From Ruminiclostridium sp. (GTDB lineage: Bacteria > Bacillota > Clostridia > Oscillospirales > Ruminococcaceae): DNA of 36,428 nt. Made by a program: the position numbers and the translations under genes. This document shows, one piece after another, positions 6,960-15,213 of this stretch. Numbering within the stretch: the first letter of the stretch is position 1; each line of letters starts with the position of its first letter. The DNA is taken from the NCBI GenBank assembly GCA_017941355.1, contig JAGAWN010000068.1, positions 1 to 36,428 on the forward strand, written 5' to 3'. Under the pieces are notes generated by a model. That model made no database searches. It was not told the DNA's origin and worked only from the letters and a program-made list of their open reading frames with translations.

Positions 6960-7808
6960 ATGGCATATCAGGGAGATATACAGTGGTTCCCGGGTCATAT
7001 GACAAAGACCCGCAGACTGATAGAAGCGGATCTGAAGCTTGTGGACGCGGTGGCGGAGATCGTTGACTGCCGTATCCCGGAGTCAAGCCGGAACCCGATG
7101 ATAAACGAGATCGTTTCGGGGAAGCCGAGAGTGATGCTGCTCAATAAATGCGACTACGCGGACGAAAAGATAACCGAGGAGTGGCGGAAGCATTACGAAG
7201 CGGAGGGGATCCGAACAATAGTGTGCGACTGCCGCAGCGGAAAAGGGATAAACAGGTTCCTGCCTGTTCTCAAAAACGAACTTTCGGAACTTCTCGAACG
7301 CCGCCGCGCAAAAGGCATGATCGGCAAGGCTCTGAGAGTAATGGTGGTGGGGATCCCGAATGTCGGAAAATCCTCGTTCATCAACCGCATGGCAAACTCG
7401 AAGAAAACAAAGGTAGAGGACAGACCCGGAGTTACACGCGGAAAACAGTGGGTAAGCATCGACAAAGAGGTCGAATTGCTGGATATGCCGGGAATACTGT
7501 GGCCGAAGTTCGATGACAAACAGGCGGCGCTGAAGCTTGCGTTCACGGGTGCGATAAAAGACGATGTGACCGACGTTGAGGAACTGGCTTACGAACTTGG
7601 ACAGATACTCGCTGAAAACTATGCGGAGCGGATAAAGGAGCGTTACAGGCTCGAAACTCTCGACGGAAATATACTTGAACTGATAGCGAAGAAACGCGGA
7701 ATGGTGCAGTCCGGCGGGATCCCTGATACGGAGCGGGCTGCCGCCGCGCTTCTCGATGAATACAGGAGCGGTAAAATTGGACGTATCTCACTCGAACGAC
7801 CTGCTTGA
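6960..7808 (+). CDS. rbgA: Ribosome biogenesis GTPase RbgA (YlqF)
   Basis: A 282-residue circularly permuted GTPase. The G4 motif NKCD (62-65) precedes the P-loop GIPNVGKSS (131-139) and the G3 motif DMPG (175-178). An N-terminal 'IQWFPGHMTK' block (8-16) is diagnostic. In Bacillus RbgA drives a late step of 50S subunit assembly. Position between lepB and rnhB matches the conserved order. The start ATG has only a weak AGGT upstream, so translation may depend on coupling. The last 32 bases overlap the start of rnhB if TTG 7777 is used. Confidence 0.95.
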   Translation: MAYQGDIQWFPGHMTKTRRLIEADLKLVDAVAEIVDCRIPESSRNPMINEIVSGKPRVMLLNKCDYADEKITEEWRKHYEAEGIRTIVCDCRSGKGINRFLPVLKNELSELLERRRAKGMIGKALRVMVVGIPNVGKSSFINRMANSKKTKVEDRPGVTRGKQWVSIDKEVELLDMPGILWPKFDDKQAALKLAFTGAIKDDVTDVEELAYELGQILAENYAERIKERYRLETLDGNILELIAKKRGMVQSGGIPDTERAAAALLDEYRSGKIGRISLERPA

Positions 7809-8400
7809 ACGTTTCGCGTTTGACACTGCGGAACGCTCGGAACACGGCATTATATGCGGCATAGACGAAGCTGGCAGAGGTCCGCTGGCAGGCGATGTTT
7901 ACGCTGCGGCGGTGGTTCTGCCGGAGGGACTTGTGATAGAGGACCTGAACGACAGCAAGAAGCTTTCTGAGAAGAAGCGCGAACTGCTCTATGACGAGAT
8001 AATCACGAAAGCCGACGCGTACTGTATAGCAACCGCTTCGGCAGCCGAGATAGATGAGATAAACATTCTGAATGCGGCACTGCTCGCAATGAGGCGTGCG
8101 TTTGACGGGCTTTCGGTGAGATCCGCGCTCGCGCTCGTTGACGGCAACAAGGCGCCGGAACTCGGTGTTCCGGTAAAGACTGTGGTAAAGGGAGACAGCC
8201 TTTCCGCAAGCATTGCGGCGGCCTCGATACTCGCAAAGGTAGCCCGTGATCGCTATATGAAAGACCTTGACATAAAATACCCGGAATATATGTTCGCAAA
8301 GCACAAGGGGTATGGAACAAAGCTTCATTATGAGATGATCGCGCAGCACGGCTTGTGTCCGGAGCATAGGCGCAGCTTTTTCAAAAGGCATACTGTATGA
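7777..8400 (+). CDS. rnhB: Ribonuclease HII
   Basis: A 207-residue RNase HII that cleaves RNA in RNA-DNA hybrids and starts removal of misincorporated ribonucleotides. The motif GIDEAGRGPLAG (with the catalytic Asp-Glu) is followed by 'LNDSKKLSEKKRE', 'LVDGN', 'KGDSLSASIAAASILAKV' and 'HKGYGT'. I prefer TTG 7777 as start because AGGAG at 7764-7768 lies eight bases before it. The ATG at 7756 has no ribosome site and would add seven residues. The start lies inside rbgA and the stop overlaps yraN in ATGA. Confidence 0.93.
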   Translation: MDVSHSNDLLERFAFDTAERSEHGIICGIDEAGRGPLAGDVYAAAVVLPEGLVIEDLNDSKKLSEKKRELLYDEIITKADAYCIATASAAEIDEINILNAALLAMRRAFDGLSVRSALALVDGNKAPELGVPVKTVVKGDSLSASIAAASILAKVARDRYMKDLDIKYPEYMFAKHKGYGTKLHYEMIAQHGLCPEHRRSFFKRHTV

Positions 8401-8780
8401 GTGTAAGGCATGAACGCGGCAGAGCGGGTGAAGACTACGTCTGCGGCTATCTCACCGGACTCGGTTGGCGCATTTCCGAAAGGAATTACAGGATACGCGG
8501 CGGAGAAATAGACATTATCGCTGAAAAAGGCTGCATAACCGCTTTCGTGGAAGTAAAGACCCGTAAATTCGGAAGTCTCGCGGACGGGATTGAAGCTGTT
8601 GACGCGAAAAAGCGAGCCTGTATCCTGAAGGCAGCCGACAGATTTATTGAAGAACACCCGGAAGCTGACAGAACTATCAGATTTGATGCTGCCGAGGTTA
8701 TAATAACTACGGAAGAAATACCGAGGGTACTTGAGATAAAGTATTATGAGGACGCGTTTGACGCGTTCACGGTTTGTTGA
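8397..8780 (+). CDS. YraN / UPF0102 family nuclease-fold protein
   Basis: A 127-residue protein of the UPF0102 (YraN) family. It carries an N-terminal 'GRAGEDYVCGYL' block (about 5-16), then GEIDIIA and FVEVKTR, the restriction-endonuclease-like core signature with acidic and Lys residues. A nuclease or Holliday junction-related role has been proposed from fold but is not firmly established. It overlaps rnhB through ATGA, so the two are translated together, matching the common rnhB-yraN order. It is the last gene of the rplS operon. No clear terminator is seen before thrC. Confidence 0.88.
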   Translation: MSVRHERGRAGEDYVCGYLTGLGWRISERNYRIRGGEIDIIAEKGCITAFVEVKTRKFGSLADGIEAVDAKKRACILKAADRFIEEHPEADRTIRFDAAEVIITTEEIPRVLEIKYYEDAFDAFTVC

Positions 8781-8802
8781 TGTGTGAACAGGAGGCACTG
8801 TT

Positions 8803-10299
8803 ATGAACTATAAAAGCACGCGAGACAACAGCATAAGCGTTACAAGCGCAAAGGCTATCGCACAGGGACTCTCCGAAGAGGGAGGTCTGTTCGTCCCGGA
8901 GAACATACCGGCACTTACAAAAGACGATATTCTCTCTCTCTGCGATAAAACATACCCGGAAAGAGCCTTTGAGATCTTCAGACGTTTTCTTACCGACTTT
9001 ACCGATGATGAGATCAGATACTGCGTAAACGGCGCGTACTCCGACAAGAACTTCGACAGCGCCGACATCTCCGAGATCTCACATCTTTACAGCGGGACAT
9101 ACATTCTTGAACTCTGGCACGGTCCTACCTGTGCGTTCAAGGATATGGCTCTGCAAATCCTGCCGTACCTGCTGAGCGTTTCCGCAAAGAAAGTCATCGA
9201 CGGAAAGGATATCGCTATTCTCGTTGCAACCTCCGGAGATACCGGAAAGGCTGCACTTGAGGGATTCAAGGACGTTGCGGGAACATCTATCACCGTGTTC
9301 TATCCCGAGGACGGCGTAAGCGATATGCAGAAGCGTCAGATGACCACGCAGGAGGGCGGCAACGTCAATGTTTGTGCAGTAAAAGGCAATTTCGACGACT
9401 GCCAGAACGGAGTAAAAGCTATATTCACGAACGAGGTTCTTAAAAAGGAACTCGATTCCATGAACATTACGTTCTCCAGCGCAAACTCGATCAACTGGGG
9501 CAGACTTTCACCGCAGATAGTTTACTACATTTCCGTATATGCGTCACTCGTAAAGAGCGGTGATATAGAGTACGGCGATAAGATTAACATTGTAGTCCCC
9601 ACCGGCAATTTCGGCAACATTCTCGCTGCGTACTACGCAAAGGAAATGGGACTTCCCGTCAACAAGCTTATCTGCGCTTCCAATGCCAACAACGTGCTGA
9701 CGGATTTCATCAATACAGGTGTTTATGACCGCAACAGACACTTCTACACAACGATCTCCCCGTCAATGGATATACTGATCTCCAGCAACCTCGAAAGACT
9801 GCTGTATCACCTGACGGACGGGAACGACAAACAGATCGCCGAGTGGTTCGGAAAGCTTGCAAAGGACGGCAGATACGAAGTTACCGACGATGTGAAAGCT
9901 AAGATCAAGGATCTGTTCTATGCGGGCTGCTGCGATGATAACGCAACCAAGGACGCTATCAGACAGGCATTTGACGAATACTCCTATCTTATGGACACCC
10001 ACACGGGCGTTGCTTACAAGGTATATAACGACTACAAGGCTGCTACAGGCGATGAGACAAAGACTGTCATCGCTTCTACCGCAAATCCCTACAAGTTCGG
10101 CAAGGCTGTATATGAGGCAGTCGGCGGAAATACCGACGGGCTTGACGAGTTCACCATAATCGAGAAGCTCGAAGAGCATACAGGTACAAAGATGCCTGCT
10201 CCTCTTGCGGCTACCAAAACAAAGACGGTACGCTTCACAGGCTCGGTCGAAAAGAGCGGTATGTCTGATGTCGTGCTTGATTTCCTGAGATCTAGATGA
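8803..10299 (+). CDS. thrC: Threonine synthase
   Basis: A 498-residue PLP enzyme that converts O-phosphohomoserine to threonine. The N-terminus (S/TRD..... 'LSEEGGLFVPE') and 'GPTCAFKDMALQ', with the PLP Lys at about residue 113, are typical of the longer threonine synthase class. The 'ATSGDTGKAALEGF' loop and the phosphate-binding 'NFGNILAAYYAK' region are present. RBS AGGAGG lies about seven bases before the ATG. The stop overlaps the next start in ATGA. No leader peptide or T-box is visible in the 22 bases upstream, so the gene may be read from the rplS operon. Confidence 0.95.
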   Translation: MNYKSTRDNSISVTSAKAIAQGLSEEGGLFVPENIPALTKDDILSLCDKTYPERAFEIFRRFLTDFTDDEIRYCVNGAYSDKNFDSADISEISHLYSGTYILELWHGPTCAFKDMALQILPYLLSVSAKKVIDGKDIAILVATSGDTGKAALEGFKDVAGTSITVFYPEDGVSDMQKRQMTTQEGGNVNVCAVKGNFDDCQNGVKAIFTNEVLKKELDSMNITFSSANSINWGRLSPQIVYYISVYASLVKSGDIEYGDKINIVVPTGNFGNILAAYYAKEMGLPVNKLICASNANNVLTDFINTGVYDRNRHFYTTISPSMDILISSNLERLLYHLTDGNDKQIAEWFGKLAKDGRYEVTDDVKAKIKDLFYAGCCDDNATKDAIRQAFDEYSYLMDTHTGVAYKVYNDYKAATGDETKTVIASTANPYKFGKAVYEAVGGNTDGLDEFTIIEKLEEHTGTKMPAPLAATKTKTVRFTGSVEKSGMSDVVLDFLRSR

Positions 10300-10988
10300 G
10301 TGTATGGACTATCGGCGATCTGCATCTCTCGCTTGGCACCGATAAGCCCATGGACGTTTTCAAGGGCTGGGAGAACTACGTTGAACGGCTGAAAGAAAAC
10401 TGGAACCGTATGGTAACGGACAGTGACACGGTAGTTGTTCCCGGCGATATCTCGTGGGCGATGAAGCTGGAAAACACCGAAACTGATTTTCGCTTCATAA
10501 ACGACGAGCTTAACGGAAACAAGATCCTGCTGAAAGGCAACCACGACTACTGGTGGGCAACAGCGGGGAAAATGAACAAGTTCCTTGCTGACAAGGGGTT
10601 TGAGCGAATCAGGATACTCAACAACACAGCTTATCTCGCAGAGGATATCTGCGTGATAGGAACGAGAGGCTGGATAAACGACGGTACCGATGAATTTGAC
10701 GCAAAGGTGCTTGCGCGTGAAGAGGGAAGACTGAGAATGTCCGCTGCCGAGGGCGTTAAACTCGGCGGGGAGATGGTGGCTTTTATTCACTATCCGCCGC
10801 TTTACGCGGGAGAGAAGAATGAATATATCCTGCGTGTCATAAAGGAATACGGCATAAAACGATGTTACTACGGTCACATTCACGGCAAGTCCGGTCATGC
10901 CAAAGCTTTCACAGGTGAATATGATGGTACGGAGTACAGAATGGTCTCAGCCGATTATCTCGGATTCATGCCGGTAAGAGTAAACTGA
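10296..10988 (+). CDS. Calcineurin-like metallophosphoesterase
   Basis: A 230-residue metallophosphoesterase with the full set of metal motifs: GDLH (7-10), GDISW, GNHDYWW, an IHYPP block and YYGHIHG. The substrate is unknown; phosphodiesters or phosphoproteins are typical of the fold. There is no signal peptide, so it is probably cytoplasmic. The gene overlaps thrC by four bases (ATGA), and the pair forms the end of a transcript. No consensus terminator with a T run is seen before the tig promoter. Confidence 0.88.
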   Translation: MSVWTIGDLHLSLGTDKPMDVFKGWENYVERLKENWNRMVTDSDTVVVPGDISWAMKLENTETDFRFINDELNGNKILLKGNHDYWWATAGKMNKFLADKGFERIRILNNTAYLAEDICVIGTRGWINDGTDEFDAKVLAREEGRLRMSAAEGVKLGGEMVAFIHYPPLYAGEKNEYILRVIKEYGIKRCYYGHIHGKSGHAKAFTGEYDGTEYRMVSADYLGFMPVRVN

Positions 10989-11023
10989 GTTAATAATTAA
11001 TCACGGAAAAATTCCGGGAATTA

Positions 11024-11052
11024 TTGAAATAATTTTAAATATATGTTATAAT
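11024..11052 (+). promoter_or_regulatory. SigA-type promoter for tig-clpP-clpX
   Basis: TTGAAA at 11024-11029, 17-base spacer, TATAAT at 11047-11052. The -35 lies within a short AT-rich inverted repeat, AATTATT 11019-11025 and AATAATT 11028-11034. No CIRCE or CtsR operator is visible. Confidence 0.75.
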
Positions 11053-11086
11053 TCTGACAGTATGCAAATTACGGAGGTAAAACAAC

Positions 11087-12379
11087 ATGGAAGTCATTTC
11101 AAACAACAAGACAGGCACAAACACAGTCGAACTTGAGGTAAAGGTAGGAGCGGAGGATTTTGAAAACGCTCTCCAGCAGGCTTATCTCAGAAGAAGAAAG
11201 AACATTCAGATCCCCGGATTCAGAAAGGGCAAGGCTACCCGTAAGATGATCGAAGCCAAGTACGGCGATACATTCTTTTATGAGTCCGCTATCAACTCTA
11301 TATATCAGAAGGCTGTTGCAGACGCTATCGAGGATCAGAAGCTTGATGCCGTTGATATCCCCGATACAAAGGTGACCGATGTAAGCAAGGAAGAGGGCGT
11401 TACTTTCAGCATTACGGTAACTGTCAAGCCCGAAGTGACAATTGACGGTTACAAGGGATTAAAGGCAGACAAAACTGTCAAGACTATTACCGACGAGGAA
11501 GTTGACTCTGAAGTAGAGCGCATCAGAAACAACAACGCAAGAATCATTGACGTTGAAGACAGACCCGCTCAGCTTACAGATACAGTCATCTTTGATTTTG
11601 AGGGTTCCGTTGACGGTGAAAAGTTTGAGGGCGGCAAGGCTGAGAACTACTCGCTCGAACTCGGAAGCGGCAGATTCATTCCCGGATTTGAGGATCAGGT
11701 TGTCGGTCACAGCATTGACGAAGAATTTGACGTGAATGTAACATTCCCGGAGGACTACAACGTTAAGGATCTTGCAGGCAAGCCCGCTGTGTTCAAGTGC
11801 AAGATACATGAGATCAAGGGCAAGGAGCTTGCTGACCTCGATGACGAGTTCGCGAAGGACGTAAGTGAGTTCGATACTCTTGACGAGTATAAGGCTGATC
11901 TCAAGAAGAATCTCCAGAAGCACGCTGACGAGCGCGCTGATTCAGAGCTTGATAACACACTCTCCGAGAAGCTCGCTGAACTTGTTGAGGGTGAGATCCC
12001 CGACGCAATGATCGAAAACCGTGTAAACGATATGCTCCGTGAGTGGGAATACAGAAACAGATACGCGGGCGTTACGATCAAGGATTACCTCAAGTACACA
12101 GGTCTTACAATGGAAAAGTTCAGAGAGACATTCAAGACTCCCGCAGCTACACAGGTAAAACTCAGACTTGCTCTTGAAAAGATCGCTTCCACAGAGAACT
12201 TCGATGTTACGGAAGAAGAGATCGAGAAGCAGTATGAGACTCTTGCCGAGCAGCACAATCAGAGTGTTGACAGAGTAAAGGAACTTATCTCCAAGGAGAA
12301 CCTCACTCAGGATATCCAGGTAGAAAAGGCATTCAATTTTGTAAAGGATAACGCGGAGATCACTACCGTTCAGGAATGA
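11087..12379 (+). CDS. tig: Trigger factor, ribosome-associated chaperone and peptidyl-prolyl isomerase
   Basis: A 430-residue three-domain chaperone. The N-terminal ribosome-binding domain has GFRKGK at 44-49, which docks at protein L23. An FKBP-type PPIase domain spans about 150-240 (with 'VIFDFEGSVDGEKFEGG' and 'FIPGFEDQVVG'). The C-terminal helical chaperone arms run to 430. Codon use is strongly biased, fitting high expression. RBS GGAGGT lies before the ATG. The tig-clpP-clpX order is the classical one. No lon gene follows here. Confidence 0.97.
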   Translation: MEVISNNKTGTNTVELEVKVGAEDFENALQQAYLRRRKNIQIPGFRKGKATRKMIEAKYGDTFFYESAINSIYQKAVADAIEDQKLDAVDIPDTKVTDVSKEEGVTFSITVTVKPEVTIDGYKGLKADKTVKTITDEEVDSEVERIRNNNARIIDVEDRPAQLTDTVIFDFEGSVDGEKFEGGKAENYSLELGSGRFIPGFEDQVVGHSIDEEFDVNVTFPEDYNVKDLAGKPAVFKCKIHEIKGKELADLDDEFAKDVSEFDTLDEYKADLKKNLQKHADERADSELDNTLSEKLAELVEGEIPDAMIENRVNDMLREWEYRNRYAGVTIKDYLKYTGLTMEKFRETFKTPAATQVKLRLALEKIASTENFDVTEEEIEKQYETLAEQHNQSVDRVKELISKENLTQDIQVEKAFNFVKDNAEITTVQE

Positions 12380-12426
12380 TCCTCCCGCCTCTGCTTAATA
12401 CAGGCTGAAAGGAAATGGTGACATCA

Positions 12427-13020
12427 ATGGATTTTATGAGTCTTGTACCTACCGTCATTGAACAGACGGGAAGGGGAGAGCGTGCTTACGATATTTATTC
12501 GAGACTGCTCAATGACAGGATAGTTATGCTGCATGAGGAAGTTAATTCAACAACCGCGAGTCTTGTGGTGGCGCAGCTTCTGTTCCTCGAAGGACAGGAT
12601 CCCGAGAAGGATATCAGCCTGTATATAAACAGCCCCGGCGGTTCCATAACCGACGGAATGGCTATTTTCGATACGATGAATTACATCAAGTGCGATGTTT
12701 CCACGATCTGCATGGGAATGGCAGCTTCAATGGGCTCGTTCCTGCTTGCGGCAGGCGCAAAGGGAAAACGCTATGCGCTTCCGAACAGCGAGATCATGAT
12801 CCATCAGCCTCTCGGCGGAACAGGCAGAGCGCAGGCTTCCGATATTGAGATCCACGCAAAGCATATCATTAAGATCAAGGAAAAGATGAACAGGATGTAC
12901 TCGGAGATGACCGGGCAGCCTATCGAGGTTATCGAGCGCGATACAGACCGCGATAACTTCATGACCGCTCAGCAGGCGCTTGAATACGGACTGATCGATA
13001 AGGTTATTGATAAGAGATAA
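12427..13020 (+). CDS. clpP: ATP-dependent Clp protease proteolytic subunit
   Basis: A 197-residue serine protease subunit with the family signature ([22 protein letters not shown] near the start), the catalytic Ser101 in GMAASMGS, and the catalytic His126 in MIHQP. It forms the double-heptamer chamber that works with ClpX encoded next. The start is ambiguous: ATG 12415, GTG 12418 and ATG 12427 are all in frame, and AAAGGA at 12408-12413 best suits GTG 12418. I give 12427 because the protein then starts as family members do. It is closely followed by clpX. Confidence 0.95.
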   Translation: MDFMSLVPTVIEQTGRGERAYDIYSRLLNDRIVMLHEEVNSTTASLVVAQLLFLEGQDPEKDISLYINSPGGSITDGMAIFDTMNYIKCDVSTICMGMAASMGSFLLAAGAKGKRYALPNSEIMIHQPLGGTGRAQASDIEIHAKHIIKIKEKMNRMYSEMTGQPIEVIERDTDRDNFMTAQQALEYGLIDKVIDKR

Positions 13021-13049
13021 GGCGGTAAAGCCGTAAGAAAGGATCCAAA

Positions 13050-14360
13050 ATGCTCAAATGCAGTTTTTGCGGAAGATCCGATGACAGAGTCGCAAGAATG
13101 TTGTATTCCAACAATGCGGCTATATGCAGTGAATGTGTACTGACTTCATACCGTATGCTGCTGGAAGAGGGAGAGATCACGGAGATACGTGCTCCGAAGA
13201 AGAAAACCTCACAGCCTAAGCGTATGTATTCCGAGTCCGGCAATGTGGTCAAGCCCGCAGATATAAAAGCGGTGCTTGATCAGTATATCATCGGGCAGGA
13301 GGAAGCAAAGAAAACTCTCTGCGTTTCTGTTTACAACCATTACAAGAGGACTCTTGCGAATGATGATGACGCGCGGGGAATAGAGATTCAGAAGAGCAAT
13401 GTGCTGCTGCTGGGACCTACGGGTGTCGGTAAGACAATGCTGGCGCAGACTCTTGCCCGTGTGCTTCATGTTCCGTTTGCGATCGCTGACGCAACTACGC
13501 TTACACAGGCAGGTTATGTCGGTGAGGACGTTGAGAATGTGCTTCTGAGACTTATCCAGGCTGCCGATTACGATATCGAGGCTGCGGAGCATGGCATAAT
13601 CTACATTGATGAGATCGACAAGATCTCCCGCCGCTCCGAAAATACCTCAATAACCCGTGATGTAAGCGGTGAGGGCGTACAGCAGGCGCTGCTCAAGATC
13701 GTTGAGGGTACTGTTTCCAATGTTCCTCCGCAGGGCGGAAGAAAGCACCCGAACCAGGAATTCATACAGATCAACACAAAGAACATACTGTTCATCTGCG
13801 GCGGCGCATTTGACGGCATAGATAAGACGATCGCAGCAAGGCTTCATTCTTCTGCACTGGGCTTCGGCGCCGACATAAAGGACAAGAAAGAAGAGTCACT
13901 GACAAAGCTGTTCCATGCGGTTGAGCCGGAGGATCTTGTGAAATACGGCATTATTCCGGAGCTTGTGGGCAGGCTTCCTGTTATTGCGGTACTTGACGAA
14001 CTTGATGAGGACGCACTGATAAAGATCCTTATTGAACCGAAAAATGCTATCGTAAAGCAGTACAGCTACCTGTTCAGTCTTGATGATGTTGAACTTGAGA
14101 TCGACAAGAATGCTCTTCGTGAGATCGCGAAGAGATCAATTGCGCGTAAAACAGGCGCCCGCGGACTCAGAACAATACTTGAATCCATACTTAACGATAC
14201 TATGTTCGACGTGCCGAGCGATGACACTATCACAAAGGTCATCATAAGTGAGAAGTGCGCCAGAGGAGAGGAAGAACCTAAGATCGTACGCGGTGAGAAA
14301 AAAGCTGTTGCGCTCAAAAAGAACGAAAGTGTGCCGAGAAAACGTTCCAACGCAAGCTGA
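13050..14360 (+). CDS. clpX: ATP-dependent Clp protease ATP-binding subunit ClpX
   Basis: A 436-residue AAA+ unfoldase. The N-terminal zinc finger is complete (Cys4, Cys7, Cys26, Cys29). The Walker A motif GPTGVGKT begins at about residue 122, and the Walker B '[10 protein letters not shown]' follows. The 'ALGFGAD' loop and sensor regions are intact. The basic C-terminal tail is poorly conserved. RBS GAAAGGATCC precedes the ATG 29 bases after clpP. The downstream gap of 96 bases holds the promoter of the next gene and no clear terminator. Confidence 0.97.
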   Translation: MLKCSFCGRSDDRVARMLYSNNAAICSECVLTSYRMLLEEGEITEIRAPKKKTSQPKRMYSESGNVVKPADIKAVLDQYIIGQEEAKKTLCVSVYNHYKRTLANDDDARGIEIQKSNVLLLGPTGVGKTMLAQTLARVLHVPFAIADATTLTQAGYVGEDVENVLLRLIQAADYDIEAAEHGIIYIDEIDKISRRSENTSITRDVSGEGVQQALLKIVEGTVSNVPPQGGRKHPNQEFIQINTKNILFICGGAFDGIDKTIAARLHSSALGFGADIKDKKEESLTKLFHAVEPEDLVKYGIIPELVGRLPVIAVLDELDEDALIKILIEPKNAIVKQYSYLFSLDDVELEIDKNALREIAKRSIARKTGARGLRTILESILNDTMFDVPSDDTITKVIISEKCARGEEEPKIVRGEKKAVALKKNESVPRKRSNAS

Positions 14361-14396
14361 ATAAAAAAATCGGTTGAAATTTGTTAAATTTTACTA

Positions 14397-14430
14397 TTGA
14401 AATTACACCCCGGTTACGCTATAATATAAT
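14397..14430 (+). promoter_or_regulatory. SigA-type promoter for the YjfB-like gene
   Basis: TTGAAA 14397-14402, 17-base spacer, TATAAT 14420-14425. A second TATAAT overlaps at 14425-14430. Another TTGAAA lies 23 bases upstream at 14374-14379. Confidence 0.7.
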
Positions 14431-14456
14431 TACAGGGAAGAAGGAGGTGCTTTTAA

Positions 14457-14654
14457 ATGGACGGGTTTACGAACCTCATGGCTACAATGTCTATCGGTTT
14501 ATCGCAGACTAATGTAGCGTCTCAGGCTTCCATCGCCATGCTCAAGAATTCTATGAATGCAAGTGAAGCGGCGAATGCGAAGATGATGGAAAGCATTTCA
14601 GAAGCCGTGCCGTCTGCGGATGCGCGCGGGGCTCTCATGGATGTAAGAGCGTAA
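14457..14654 (+). CDS. YjfB-like small protein (putative motility family)
   Basis: A 65-residue helical protein resembling the YjfB family (Pfam name 'putative motility protein'). It has an N-terminal Met-Ser-Ile/Gln-rich helix and a 'SIAMLKNSMNASE' segment, with no Cys and no membrane helix. The function of the family is not established. The ribosome site AAGGAGGTG (14441-14449) is near perfect, and the promoter is strong. Two hairpins follow the stop. The gene is therefore a free-standing, probably well expressed unit. No flagellar genes are nearby. The family call rests on overall pattern. Confidence 0.7.
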   Translation: MDGFTNLMATMSIGLSQTNVASQASIAMLKNSMNASEAANAKMMESISEAVPSADARGALMDVRA

Positions 14655-14660
14655 AAGAGG

Positions 14661-14679
14661 TGTCGGAAGGGTTCCGACA
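14661..14679 (+). other. First hairpin after the YjfB-like gene
   Basis: A perfect 8-bp stem TGTCGGAA 14661-14668 with TTCCGACA 14672-14679 and a GGG loop. There is no T run. It sits seven bases after the stop and could stabilise the 3' end of the short mRNA. Confidence 0.55.
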
Positions 14680-14686
14680 GACATCT

Positions 14687-14719
14687 AAGACGAATCGAAA
14701 GGTTCGTCTTTTATTTTTT
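14687..14719 (+). terminator. Rho-independent terminator between the YjfB-like gene and the XRE operon
   Basis: AAGACGAA 14687-14694 pairs with TTCGTCTT 14703-14710 around an 8-base loop. A T-rich tract TTATTTTTT follows to 14719. Confidence 0.85.
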
Positions 14720-14728
14720 GTAAATCCC

Positions 14729-14757
14729 TTGACAAATCACGAACACTATGATATAAT
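14729..14757 (+). promoter_or_regulatory. Perfect consensus SigA promoter of the XRE-ImmA operon
   Basis: TTGACA 14729-14734, 17-base spacer, TATAAT 14752-14757. All twelve hexamer bases match consensus, the only such case I saw in this window. A promoter this strong before a repressor gene suggests it is normally held down. Confidence 0.85.
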
Positions 14758-14767
14758 AATCACGAAC
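14735..14767 (+). repeat. 10-bp direct repeat around the -10 box, candidate XRE operator
   Basis: AATCACGAAC occurs at 14735-14744 and again at 14758-14767. The first copy begins at the base after the -35, and the second begins at the base after the -10. Spacing is 23 bp, about two helical turns. A repressor bound at both would cover the promoter. I noticed no other full copy in the window. Operator function is inferred. Confidence 0.6.
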
Positions 14768-14814
14768 GATGTGTGCGCAGTACAGCGCCCGGTATCAATG
14801 ATCGGAGGCATAAT

Positions 14815-15213
14815 ATGACTTTCAGTGAGAAATTGCAGCGTGCAAGAAAAAACAAAGCTATGACACAGGTTGAGCTTGCCGAAAAGATCGGCGTAACTGC
14901 AAGAAGCGTCCAGAATTACGAGATGGGTGCGCGGTATCCCAAACGTGATATCCTTGCGAGGATCTGCAAAGTGCTGGGAGTTCGTATCGAAACCCTCGTG
15001 GGAAGCGATGATTTCTTCGGTATCGTCGAGGCAGAGGACGGGGCGCAGGGCGTTGAATCCGCAAAGGAACTGCTGAGCTGCGCAGGTGCTTTGTTTGCCG
15101 GCGGTAAGCTTTCCGAAGAGGACAAGGATAAGGTCATGCTGGCTTTACAGAATATCTACTGGAAAGAAAAAGCAAAATCCATGAAAACGGGCGGTAATCA
15201 GATTGAACAGTGA
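14815..15213 (+). CDS. XRE-family helix-turn-helix regulator (ImmR-like)
   Basis: A 132-residue protein with a Cro/CI-type HTH at about 4-60 (the 'MTQVELAEKIGVTARSVQNYE' region holds both HTH helices). A linker leads to a helical C-terminal part containing 'GGKLSEEDKDKVM'. Such C-termini occur in regulators paired with ImmA-type peptidases. The start is ATG 14815, with GGAGG at 14804-14808. An in-frame ATG 42 bases upstream has no ribosome site. The gene overlaps immA by 11 bases. Autoregulation through the direct repeat at its promoter is likely but inferred. Confidence 0.88.
   Translation: MTFSEKLQRARKNKAMTQVELAEKIGVTARSVQNYEMGARYPKRDILARICKVLGVRIETLVGSDDFFGIVEAEDGAQGVESAKELLSCAGALFAGGKLSEEDKDKVMLALQNIYWKEKAKSMKTGGNQIEQ

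Noticed and set aside
7543-8391. Minus-strand open frame of 282 codons opposite rbgA/rnhB
   Set aside because: Antisense shadow of conserved rbgA and rnhB; low-complexity Arg-rich translation with no recognisable family.
11019-11034. AATTATT/AATAATT inverted repeat on the tig -35 box
   Set aside because: Seven bases of AT-only sequence can arise by chance in an AT-rich promoter; I list it only as part of the promoter.
11000-11086. CIRCE or CtsR operator before tig-clpP-clpX
   Set aside because: No TTAGCACTC-type inverted repeat and no GGTCAAA tandem heptads are present in this region.
14735-15213. Mobile-element integrity region around XRE-ImmA
   Set aside because: No integrase, excisionase, conjugation gene, tRNA or flanking repeat is seen. 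Both flanks are core genes.
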